Of a DNA stretch of 64,000 nt, positions 20,640-28,837 are shown one piece after another. The stretch lies in the NCBI GenBank assembly GCA_018266575.1, contig JAFEAE010000017.1, positions 434,001 to 498,000 of the forward strand, written 5' to 3'. Source of the stretch: Bacteroidota bacterium. GTDB lineage: Bacteria; Bacteroidota; Bacteroidia; Chitinophagales; Chitinophagaceae. Under the pieces are notes generated by a model. It was given only the letters and a program-made list of their open reading frames with translations, did not search any database and was not told the DNA's origin. Positions within the stretch are counted from its first letter, which is position 1. Each line of letters begins with the position of its first letter. A program made the position numbers and the translations under genes.

Positions 20640-20716
20640 TGATTTACAATGCAGTAGTTATGCATCATTTACGAACCAGTTCGTTTTTGATACAAAAAGT
20701 GTCCGTTTTTGATACA
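20640..20716 (-). promoter_or_regulatory. Internal control block B (tandem 16-mer operator/enhancer) upstream of permease 8
   Basis: Two direct repeats, GTTCGTTTTTGATACA (20679-20694) and GTCCGTTTTTGATACA (20701-20716), differ at one base and start 22 bp apart, about two helical turns. They sit in a 46-bp block (20671-20716) that matches 52607-52652 at 40 of 46 positions. The match continues without gaps for another 31 bp through TAGTTA and TGATTTACAAT (20640-20650), and a CACATGCC motif follows on the gene side at nearly the same distance (50 versus 51 bp). In gene direction that motif reads GGCATGTG, resembling a sigma54 -24 half, but no good -12 GC follows. Likely a binding site for the response regulator at 52760; the regulator link is inference. 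Confidence 0.7.
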
Positions 20717-20851
20717 AAGAAGGAGAGAATATTTACGATTTAAGAGTACGAGATACAATGGACGATTTTCGATGCACGATGTACGATTTCTGAATTTCGG
20801 AGATTTACTTTCTAATTTATTACTCCTTATTTCTCATTTCTTATTTTTTGT

Positions 20852-20945
20852 GGTAACCAACGACAGTGATTCTATTCTACATCGTTGCGCCTGCCTGCCG
20901 GTAGGCAGGTCGCACACTTGTACTGTTGATATTCTATTGAGCGAC
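20852..20945. repeat. Composite repeat copy D with palindrome between TTGCG and TCGCAC
   Basis: Starts GGTAACCAACGACAGTG; palindrome CCTGCCTGCCGGTAGGCAGG at 20890-20909; then TCGCACACTTGTACTGTTGA and ATTCTATTGAGCGACG. It lies in the 568-bp spacer 20474-21041. The left part of the spacer has the control block, the middle has ACGATGTACGATTTCTG tracts, and the right part (20950-21041) has CAGTGAGCAGTAACCAGTGA and GTCAATTATCCGTTATCAAT tracts. No gene is present in the spacer. Confidence 0.8.
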
Positions 20946-21041
20946 GGGAAAGTAAGCAGTGAGCAGTAACCAGTGAGCACCTCATTGTCAATTATCCGTT
21001 ATCAATTGTCAACTCATTCACCACTCACCATTAACCATTCA

Positions 21042-23471
21042 CTACTCACTCCGCAAACTCTTCACCGGATTTGCCGTCGCCGCTTTTATCGCCTGGAAAC
21101 TTACTGTTACCAATGCAATCAATGCTGCCAATACTCCGGCTAAAATAAACACCCACCATTGCAAATAAATATTGATGCGATATGCAAAATCGTTAAGCCA
21201 ATTGTTCATCACTATTGCTGCAATAACAAATGCGATCACGGAGGCAATTAGCACCAGCTTCAAAAATTCTTTGGATAATAACATCACAATACTTCCCACA
21301 TTTGCACCAAGCACTTTGCGTACACCGATTTCTTTTACGCGTTGCGTGATCGTAAATGCAGACAATCCAAATAAACCCAGGCTTGCAATAAAAATAGCAA
21401 CGCATGCAAATGTCACGAAGATCGTTCCCTGCTTTTGCTCGCTCTGGTATAATTTAGTAAAGCGTTCGTCTAAAAAATTAAATTCATACGGTTCTTCAGG
21501 CAAAATTTTTCTCCATGTTGTTTCGAGGTGATTGAGCGATGCCTGTAAATTTCCACCGGCAATTTTTGCAGAAACAAAATTGAATTGATTGATCGAAGGC
21601 GGGAACATTACCATCACCATCGGAACAATTTGCTGGTGCAAAGATTCAAAATGAAAATCGTTTACCACACCTATAATATGTCCTTGCCTTCCACCATATT
21701 TAAAATCTTTTCCAACAGCATTGTCTTTATTCCATCCTAATGCTTTTATAGCAGCTTCATTCAAAATATAATTTGATGTATCCGTTCCATAATCACGCGA
21801 AAAATTTCTTCCGCTGACTATTTTCAATCCATACGTCGGAACAAAATCATAATCGACTGCGATGTATTTAATATCTGTAGTAACAGGGCGTAACGAATCG
21901 CCGGATAACGTGGATGCACCCATATTATCCAGCAATCGTATTGTTGGCACCCGCGACGAACAACTCACTCCTTTAAATGATGCATCACGCAATAACGCAT
22001 CGCGGAAAGCTGTATAATTTTTACTGATGCTGGTATTATAAGGAATGATGACCATTCGTTCTTTATCAAATCCCAGCGATTTATTTTGCATGTAATGCAG
22101 TTGCTGAAATACAATTGCAGTTGTGATGATCAATACAATGCTGATAGCAAATTGCGAAACCACTAATACTTTACGGAATGAAACCCCTCCGCTTGCTTTA
22201 AATAACCCTTTCAGTGTTTTTATCGGTTGGAAAGACGACATGAAGATTGCAGGGTAAATACCGGAAAGGATACCAACCACAAACGGCGATAAAAATAATG
22301 GTACTACTATTTGCCATTTGAATAACGATGATATAAATATCTCCTGCCCGGAAATTTTACTCAGCCACGGTAATGTTAACCACGTCAGCAATATCGCAGC
22401 AATTAATGAAAACCAACATATCAAAACCGATTCGCTGAGAAATTGTGCGATTAGTTCTTTCTTTTGTGCACCGACAACTTTTCGTATGCCGATCTCTTTT
22501 GCACGCAAAGTAGAACGTGCCGTAGAAAGGTTCATATAATTAATACATGCGATCAGCAAAATAAATAATGCGATCACAGAAAAAATATACACGCGGCTGA
22601 TATCACCGTTCGGTTCTGCTTCGTAATCTGTATGTGAACGGAGATGGATATCCGTTAATTTCTGCAAGCCGAGTTTCGTGAATTTTGAAGGGTCTTTTCC
22701 ATTGTAATTTGCATGCGGCATGTGCCTGTCTACAAATGCAGGGAATTGTGCCACCATACTTTTTGCCGGGTAATTCTCCGGCAACAATAAGTAGGTGAAG
22801 AACGAATTATTCCCCCAGCTCGTGCGCAAATTTTCCGCGCCGTAAACTGCGGTATCATTAAGCGTATTAAACGAAATAATGATGGAAGGATGTATATGGG
22901 AATTTGCCGGAAAAGGTTTGTAAATACCTGTAACTTTTAAATTGAACAGGTTCATCATACGCACGGTTTTATTCATCGGATCGTCGTTGCCAAAATATTT
23001 TTTCGCCGTCTCATCTGTCATCATAATGGAGAATGGTTCTGCAAGTGCAGTTTTCGGGTTCCCTGAAATTATTTTCTGTGTAAATACATCAAACAGATTT
23101 TCATCTCCGAAAAACACTTCCTGCTCATTAAAAATTTTCTCACCGTAACGGACAGCCGTAGTTCCGTTCTGGTACAACCGCGTCATCCTTTTTATATCAG
23201 GAAAATCAGTGAGCAAATAAGGGCCGAACGCCGGCGCAATCGTACTCAGGTTCAGCGACACTACACCGTCCTGGTTATTAAAACTTCTCGTTACCCGGTA
23301 AATATTGTCTGCATTTTTATTATATCGGTCATAACTCAATTCATTCAGAATATATGCGAGTATCAGCAAGCAACAAGTCAGGCCAATAGTCAATCCTAAT
23401 AAATTAATAAAGGAAATGAACTTGTATTTGCGCAGGTTGCGAAACGCGATCTTGAGATAATTTTTTAGCAT
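21042..23471 (-). CDS. Permease 9 of the array, MacB/FtsX double-domain ABC permease; last gene before the internal control block
   Basis: 809 residues. Stalk DIHLRSHTDYEAEPNGDISR (274-293) leads into TM2; coupling motif EIGIRK 326-331 after INYMNLSTARS (Tyr in place of Phe). The second domain has SGRNFSRDYGTD and a GYGGRQGHIIGVVNDFHF-like region with KYGGRQG. Second coupling motif TQRVKEIGVRK (EIGVRK ~714-719). The TM7-TM8 loop is two residues longer (NIYLQWW). TM7 has IAFVIAAIVMNNWLNDF, where most siblings have a Pro-Ala-Trp-Trp stretch. Tail NPVKSLRSE. T-element 4 lies about 14 bp upstream of the start. Confidence 0.95.
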   Translation of the reverse strand: MLKNYLKIAFRNLRKYKFISFINLLGLTIGLTCCLLILAYILNELSYDRYNKNADNIYRVTRSFNNQDGVVSLNLSTIAPAFGPYLLTDFPDIKRMTRLYQNGTTAVRYGEKIFNEQEVFFGDENLFDVFTQKIISGNPKTALAEPFSIMMTDETAKKYFGNDDPMNKTVRMMNLFNLKVTGIYKPFPANSHIHPSIIISFNTLNDTAVYGAENLRTSWGNNSFFTYLLLPENYPAKSMVAQFPAFVDRHMPHANYNGKDPSKFTKLGLQKLTDIHLRSHTDYEAEPNGDISRVYIFSVIALFILLIACINYMNLSTARSTLRAKEIGIRKVVGAQKKELIAQFLSESVLICWFSLIAAILLTWLTLPWLSKISGQEIFISSLFKWQIVVPLFLSPFVVGILSGIYPAIFMSSFQPIKTLKGLFKASGGVSFRKVLVVSQFAISIVLIITTAIVFQQLHYMQNKSLGFDKERMVIIPYNTSISKNYTAFRDALLRDASFKGVSCSSRVPTIRLLDNMGASTLSGDSLRPVTTDIKYIAVDYDFVPTYGLKIVSGRNFSRDYGTDTSNYILNEAAIKALGWNKDNAVGKDFKYGGRQGHIIGVVNDFHFESLHQQIVPMVMVMFPPSINQFNFVSAKIAGGNLQASLNHLETTWRKILPEEPYEFNFLDERFTKLYQSEQKQGTIFVTFACVAIFIASLGLFGLSAFTITQRVKEIGVRKVLGANVGSIVMLLSKEFLKLVLIASVIAFVIAAIVMNNWLNDFAYRINIYLQWWVFILAGVLAALIALVTVSFQAIKAATANPVKSLRSE

Positions 23472-23485
23472 GGAACACGCGATTT

Positions 23486-23601
23486 ACCCCCGCTCCCTAA
23501 AGGGGAGCCCGAAGGCGAGTTTACAATAGTATTTAAAAACATCATCCTTTGAATGATAATAGTGCAGTTTTGAATTAAGTTCCCCTTTAGGGGTCAGGGG
23601 C
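23486..23601. repeat. T-element copy 4 (terminal inverted repeats, divergent interior)
   Basis: Left end ACCCCCGCTCCCTAAAGGGG and right end TTCCCCTTTAGGGGTCAGGG keep the inverted termini and the GAAGGCGAGTTT block. The interior (ATCATCCTTTGAATGATAAT) differs from copies 1-3. It ends one base from the stop of permease 10. Keeping the ends while the middle changes fits selection or mobility acting on the termini. Confidence 0.82.
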
Positions 23602-23602
23602 C

Positions 23603-25996
23603 TCATTCACTTCTCAAACTCTTCACCGGGTTCATCAACGCTGCCCTGATTGCATGAAAACTTACCGTTGCTACTGCAAGCAAAATAGTAACCGCACCTG
23701 CAATAAAATAAATCGACCAACTCATATTTGTTCTGTACACAAAATCCTGCAACCATTTCGACATTGCCCACCATGCAACCGGCACGGCAATTAATATCGC
23801 TATCAACGAAAGTTTTACAAAATCTTTCGATAGAGCAATTACAATACTTCCTACCGATGCTCCCAACACTTTTCTTATCCCTATTTCCTTTATCCGTTGT
23901 TGTGCTGAGTAGGATGATAATCCAAACAAACCCAAACAGGCAAGCACTATAGCAATAGTAGAAAATAAATTCATCACTTTGCCCAAACGCAATTCTGCAT
24001 TGTATAATTTATTGTAATCCTCATCCATAAAACGATATTCGAAAGGTCGTGTCGGCACTAATTCTTTCCATTTCGTTTCTAAAAAAGAAATCGTTCCGGG
24101 GAGATTATTACCACGCAATTTCACAAGCAATCTTGTTCCCCAGTTTTCCGGGAACAATACCATCGATTTTATCGGGTCATGCAACGATTGAAAATGGTAA
24201 TCCTTAACTACCGCTTTCACGTAACCTGGCCTTGTATCATCTAAAAACATTTTTTTTCCGATGGCTTCCTGCGGCGTTTTCCATCCCAATTGTTTTGCGG
24301 CGGATTCATTCAATATAAATTGAAAAGTTGCTAATGTATCAAGCGATGCATTTTTTATATCCTGCTCCGTAAGGTTTGCTCCGGCAATGATCTGCATCCC
24401 CGTTGTCTCGATATAATCTTCATCGATCGGGTTTGCAAAAACAGCGATCTGTTGATTTGCGGGCATCGTTGCAGAACGCATATTATATCCGCCGCCGCCT
24501 TCCACCGGTGAGCGGTCGCATTCCGAAACACTTATTATATCCGGGTTCTGTCTGAATTCTTGTTTTATTAACCGGATATTTTTTTGCATTGAATTTGTCA
24601 ACGGGAGCATCAGTACATGTTCCCTGCTATAGCCAAGGTCTTTGTGCTGGATATAATACAATTGTTTTTGTATGATGAATGTAGAGACGATCAGAAAAAC
24701 AGAAATAGCAAATTGAAAAACGATTAATGATTTGCGCAACCATTGTCCCGAGCCGGTATTTTTGAATGAACCTTTCAACACTTTTACCGGCTGAAAACCT
24801 GTTAGCACTAATGCAGGGTAACTTCCCGCAATCAAACTCACACTTACAACAACCAGTAAGGAAAAAAGAATAAACTGTGCTGAAAACAAAGATGCGGCAT
24901 GAAGTTCTTTATCGGTTAGCTGATTGAATGCAGGTAATAATAATGCTGCAGCAATAAAGCTTAATACCAAAGCGATCATACACATCAATCCGGATTCGCC
25001 AATGAACTGCCAGAACAATTGTTTTTTTTCTGCACCAATTACTTTTCGCACGCCAACTTCCTTTGCTCTTTCTATTGATCGCGCAGTGCTAAGGTTGATA
25101 TATGTTGAACATGCGATCACCAATATCAGCAATGCAACACCGGCAAGTATATAAATATAGCTGATGTTATTATTCGGCACAAAACCCGCGTATGGGGAGT
25201 GCAGGTGTATCTGATCAAACGGTTCAAGAAAAAAATTCACAGTCGCTCCTTGCCCTTCCATTTCTTTTTTCATGAAGGCGGGAAGCTTTGCCTGTAACGT
25301 TGCAATAGATTTCTTGTCGCGCAATAACAAGTAGGTAGTGAAATTTGCATTCCAATAACTGTTCTCATGTTCCCTGGAAATACCAAGCGAAGAGAACGAG
25401 GCCATGAAATTGAATTGTATCTGCGAGTTCGCCGGGCAATCTTCCACCACTCCTGTTATTATGTAAAGATTGCTATCGGAGCCGAGGCGGAATGTTTTTC
25501 CGACCGCATCTTCATTACCAAAATATTTTTTTGCCGTTGATTCTGTCACCACTGCTTTGTACGGTCCGGATAAAGCGCTATGCACGTCGCCTTGCAACAA
25601 CTTAAACGAAAACATATCGAAGAATGTAGAATCTGCGAACATGAATTTTTTTTCATCGATATATTTATCGTTGTAGTTGATTATACGTTCACGCAGCATC
25701 ATCTTAATTGCAGATTCCACTTCCGGAAATGTTCTTTTGAAAACCGGCGCTACACGAACGCTCGTATAATTTCCGCCGCTTGTTTCCGGGCTACCGTCAA
25801 AACTATATTGCATGATTACTCTTGCGATCCTGTCCCCCTTCTTTTCAAAGTCATCAAAACTCAATTCGTGTTTAATGTACAATGCGATCAGCAAACAACT
25901 TGTCAAACCGATTGTCAAACCGAAAATATTTATGGCTGAAGACGTTTTATTCTTCCATAAATTCCGGAAAGCGATCTTGAAATAATTTTTGAACAT
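23603..25996 (-). CDS. Permease 10 of the array, MacB/FtsX double-domain ABC permease
   Basis: 797 residues. Stalk DQIHLHSPYAGFVPNNNISY (261-280). The TM2 exit is ACSTYINLSTARS: the otherwise near-invariant Asn-Phe before the coupling segment is Ser-Thr-Tyr here. Coupling motifs EVGVRK 313-318 and QQRIKEIGIRK (EIGIRK ~704-709). In the second domain GRNFS is replaced by AGANLTEQDIKNASLDTLAT. Final helices YFIAGAVTILLAVATVSFHAIRAALMNPVKSLRSE-type, with His-Ala-Ile-Arg in place of Gln-Ala-Ile-Lys. T-element 4 follows the stop directly. Upstream is only TGATTTCTGATTTGAAGATG-type sequence. Intact frame. Confidence 0.95.
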   Translation of the reverse strand: MFKNYFKIAFRNLWKNKTSSAINIFGLTIGLTSCLLIALYIKHELSFDDFEKKGDRIARVIMQYSFDGSPETSGGNYTSVRVAPVFKRTFPEVESAIKMMLRERIINYNDKYIDEKKFMFADSTFFDMFSFKLLQGDVHSALSGPYKAVVTESTAKKYFGNEDAVGKTFRLGSDSNLYIITGVVEDCPANSQIQFNFMASFSSLGISREHENSYWNANFTTYLLLRDKKSIATLQAKLPAFMKKEMEGQGATVNFFLEPFDQIHLHSPYAGFVPNNNISYIYILAGVALLILVIACSTYINLSTARSIERAKEVGVRKVIGAEKKQLFWQFIGESGLMCMIALVLSFIAAALLLPAFNQLTDKELHAASLFSAQFILFSLLVVVSVSLIAGSYPALVLTGFQPVKVLKGSFKNTGSGQWLRKSLIVFQFAISVFLIVSTFIIQKQLYYIQHKDLGYSREHVLMLPLTNSMQKNIRLIKQEFRQNPDIISVSECDRSPVEGGGGYNMRSATMPANQQIAVFANPIDEDYIETTGMQIIAGANLTEQDIKNASLDTLATFQFILNESAAKQLGWKTPQEAIGKKMFLDDTRPGYVKAVVKDYHFQSLHDPIKSMVLFPENWGTRLLVKLRGNNLPGTISFLETKWKELVPTRPFEYRFMDEDYNKLYNAELRLGKVMNLFSTIAIVLACLGLFGLSSYSAQQRIKEIGIRKVLGASVGSIVIALSKDFVKLSLIAILIAVPVAWWAMSKWLQDFVYRTNMSWSIYFIAGAVTILLAVATVSFHAIRAALMNPVKSLRSE

Positions 25997-26152
25997 AAAA
26001 ATCCATTTATGATTTCTGATTTGAAGATGTCTGATTTCTTAACTATGATTAAGATTGATTTTTTGAAAACAGCAATTTGATACAAGAAAAAATTAATACC
26101 AGTGAACTATTTCTCTTTTTTAATTTTTCTTTCATTACCTATTATCAATTAT

Positions 26153-28537
26153 CTACTCACTCCTCAAACTTTTCACCGGGTTCGCCAGCGCTGCTTTGAT
26201 TGCCTGGAAACTTACTGTTATCAATGTGATCGCAACAGCAATTACTACAACTGCTATAAATATTCCGATGTTGATGGTAGTTTTCAGTTTATACGATTCC
26301 AGCCACTGGTTCATATAATACCATGCAAGCGGAATGGCAATCACGCAAGAGATCAGCACAAGAATTACAAAATCCCTTGAAAGCAATTGCCATAAATTGA
26401 AAACACTTGCACCAAGCACCTTGCGTACACCAATTTCTTTTACCCGTTGCTCTGCGGTGAATGATGCCAGGCCGAATAATCCAAGACAGGAAATGAAAAT
26501 CGCCAACACAGCAATGATCGTTGCGAGATTCCCGACCAGCTCTTCATAATTAAATTTCTTTGCATACTCTTCATCAGCAAATTTGTATTCGAAAGGGAAT
26601 GCAGGATTATATCGTTCAAATATCGGTTTGATTGTTGCTATGGCTTTTGATGCAGACATCTGCGGGTTCAACCGAACATCCACACAACCAACCCAGTCTT
26701 TATTAAATATTATAGTGAGCGGAGATATCGGGCGATACGGAGATTCCATTTGTATATCCGGAATCACACCAATCACCACCATGGGTTTATCATTCCATTT
26801 CAATTGTTGCCCTACAGGGTTTTCCAAACGCATCCTTTTTACTGCAGCCTGGTTCAGCACAACACCGTTTGAATCGGCGAATTCTTTTGAAAAATCCCTT
26901 CCTTCCAGAATTTTAATTCCTAACGTCTTCGTATAGTCGTAAGTAGTGGTGATTGTCGAAAACACCGTTGCCTTTTCCAGCGGCGTGCTCCCTTTCCATT
27001 CCCACCCGTTATTATTGCTGTAAATTTCTGAAGGCGGGGAGTTAGTCTGACAAACAGAAACCGCTGCCCCGGAACTTAGTAATTCCTGCTTAAGCACATC
27101 GAAATGTTTTCCAATATCTCCCGACCATTCCACAGTGATCAATCCTTTATTATTAAAACCTATCGGTTGATTTTTCCCGAATTGTATTTGCCGGTTCACA
27201 ACAATAGTCCCGATCATCAACATTACCGAACTCGCAAATTGCAACACCACCAAAATTTTTCGCGGCAACGAACTACTCTTTCCTGCTTTCATATTTCCCT
27301 TCAACACGCGTACAGGATTGAATGACGACAAATAAAATGCAGGATAACTTCCGGCGAGCAACCCTGTGAAAATCGTGAACACAATCATGATCAGCCAGAA
27401 CAATGGGCTTGTTATTTGCAAACTCATCGCTTTATCCGTAAGCCTGTTGAAATAGGGCAACGACAACAACACAATTCCCAATGCCAATAAAAATGATAAT
27501 CCCGCGATCAACATGGATTCACTCAGGAATTGACTGATAAGTTGCGGCCTTCCCGACCCTACCGCTTTTCGCACACCAACTTCTTTCGCACGTTTTTCAC
27601 TGCGTGCAGTGGAAAGGTTCATGAAATTGATACAAGCGATCAGCAACACGATCAATCCCAAAATCCCAAACATGCGTACATATTTAATAAAGCCGCCTGT
27701 ATTTTTTCCATTCTCAAAATCGCTGTACAATCTCCACTTCGACATCGGGTGAATAAACACTTCGGGAATAATATGCTTCAATGTATTTTCATCAGTGAAA
27801 TGAGAGATAACAACATTTTTTATTTTTGCATCCACACTTTTTTCCGTTGCATTATCTTTCAACTGCACAAAAGCTTGCCATGAATTATTTCCCCAGTTTG
27901 TTTTGTGATATTGTTTGATCCAACTGTAAATCGTTTCCTGGAGGTGAAACGGCACTAAATAATCGAACGAAAATGAGCTGTTCTTTGGTTGCTTTTCCAC
28001 AACAGCAGTCACTTTCAAATTCGTTTCGTTGTCGAGCTTTATTACCTTCCCCACAGGTTCTTCCTTTCCAAAAAGTGCTTTGGCTGTTTCATCTGTCAAC
28101 ACAATGGAATATGGATCATGTAATGGGTTTTTATCGCCGTCAAGAATTTTCAGCGAAAACATATTTACTCCATCTTCACCTAAAAAATGTCCGTATTTGC
28201 TGAGCTTTTTTTCTCCATATACAAGCGAACGATGCGAGCCCCAGTCGCACATCGCCACACCTTTAAAATCGGGATATTTGGTTTTCAATTCTTCGCCTAT
28301 CGGAAAAGGCAAAGCCTCTTGTGTGTAACGGGTGCCGTCAAAAGTCTGGTGCATCATCACCTGGTACATCGTGTCGTAATTTTTGAAATTTTTATTCGCC
28401 GACACTTCATCATATATCCACAAACCAATGATCATTGCCACAGCCATTCCGGAAGCAAGCCCGGCAATGTTGATGAAGGAATATACTTTGTTCTTCAACA
28501 AATTCCTCCATGCAATTTTGAAATAATTTTTGAACAT
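26153..28537 (-). CDS. Permease 11 of the array, MacB/FtsX double-domain ABC permease (W-LYSDF subclass)
   Basis: 794 residues. TM1 exits with GLWIYDEVSANKNF; stalk SKWRLYSDFENGKNTGGFIK (266-285), as in permease 6. Coupling motifs EVGVRK 319-324 (after STARSEKRA) and EQRVKEIGVRK (EIGVRK ~701-706). The second domain has EGRDFSKEFADSNG. The TM7-TM8 region is atypical: ESYKLKTTINIGIFIAVVVI, lacking the AYR-ISWW motif of the majority. Tail NPVKSLRSE. The start codon is in CATTGTCTGAAC. The stop is preceded on the plus strand by a TATCAATTATC tract. Same family, probably a distinct partner or substrate class shared with 6, 12 and 19. Confidence 0.95.
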   Translation of the reverse strand: MFKNYFKIAWRNLLKNKVYSFINIAGLASGMAVAMIIGLWIYDEVSANKNFKNYDTMYQVMMHQTFDGTRYTQEALPFPIGEELKTKYPDFKGVAMCDWGSHRSLVYGEKKLSKYGHFLGEDGVNMFSLKILDGDKNPLHDPYSIVLTDETAKALFGKEEPVGKVIKLDNETNLKVTAVVEKQPKNSSFSFDYLVPFHLQETIYSWIKQYHKTNWGNNSWQAFVQLKDNATEKSVDAKIKNVVISHFTDENTLKHIIPEVFIHPMSKWRLYSDFENGKNTGGFIKYVRMFGILGLIVLLIACINFMNLSTARSEKRAKEVGVRKAVGSGRPQLISQFLSESMLIAGLSFLLALGIVLLSLPYFNRLTDKAMSLQITSPLFWLIMIVFTIFTGLLAGSYPAFYLSSFNPVRVLKGNMKAGKSSSLPRKILVVLQFASSVMLMIGTIVVNRQIQFGKNQPIGFNNKGLITVEWSGDIGKHFDVLKQELLSSGAAVSVCQTNSPPSEIYSNNNGWEWKGSTPLEKATVFSTITTTYDYTKTLGIKILEGRDFSKEFADSNGVVLNQAAVKRMRLENPVGQQLKWNDKPMVVIGVIPDIQMESPYRPISPLTIIFNKDWVGCVDVRLNPQMSASKAIATIKPIFERYNPAFPFEYKFADEEYAKKFNYEELVGNLATIIAVLAIFISCLGLFGLASFTAEQRVKEIGVRKVLGASVFNLWQLLSRDFVILVLISCVIAIPLAWYYMNQWLESYKLKTTINIGIFIAVVVIAVAITLITVSFQAIKAALANPVKSLRSE

Positions 28538-28671
28538 TGTCTGAACCTGGATTTATGTGATTAAAAGATTAATATGATTTTGGATCTAAACAGTATTACG
28601 ATTTCTTATTTTTTTTCTTATTGCTGATTTCCTTTTAGTTTTAGTCTTTCTACTCTTTAGTTTCTTATTCA

Positions 28672-28765
28672 GGTAACCAAGATAAGTCCTCTCTTCAACA
28701 TCGTTGCCTTCGATTCTTCCAGTGGAAGAATCGCACTCTTGTACTGCAACAATTCTATTGAACAC
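28672..28765. repeat. Composite repeat copy E with the second palindrome type
   Basis: Starts GGTAACCAAGATAAG; contains ATTCTTCCAGTGGAAGAAT (28713-28731) between TTGCCTTCG and CGCACTCTTGTACTGCAAC; ends at ATTCTATTGAAC. The flanks are the same as in copies A-D but the palindrome is unrelated. The remaining 300-bp spacer (28538-28837) holds TGTCTGAACCTGGATTTATG next to the permease 11 start, TTTTTTCTTATTG tracts, and GACTGAAAACTGATAACTGA next to the permease 12 stop. No gene. Confidence 0.8.
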
Positions 28766-28837
28766 TTTATTTTCAATTATACATTATCAATTTTAATTCT
28801 CTGCTGCAGACTGAAAACTGATAACTGACGACTTTCT

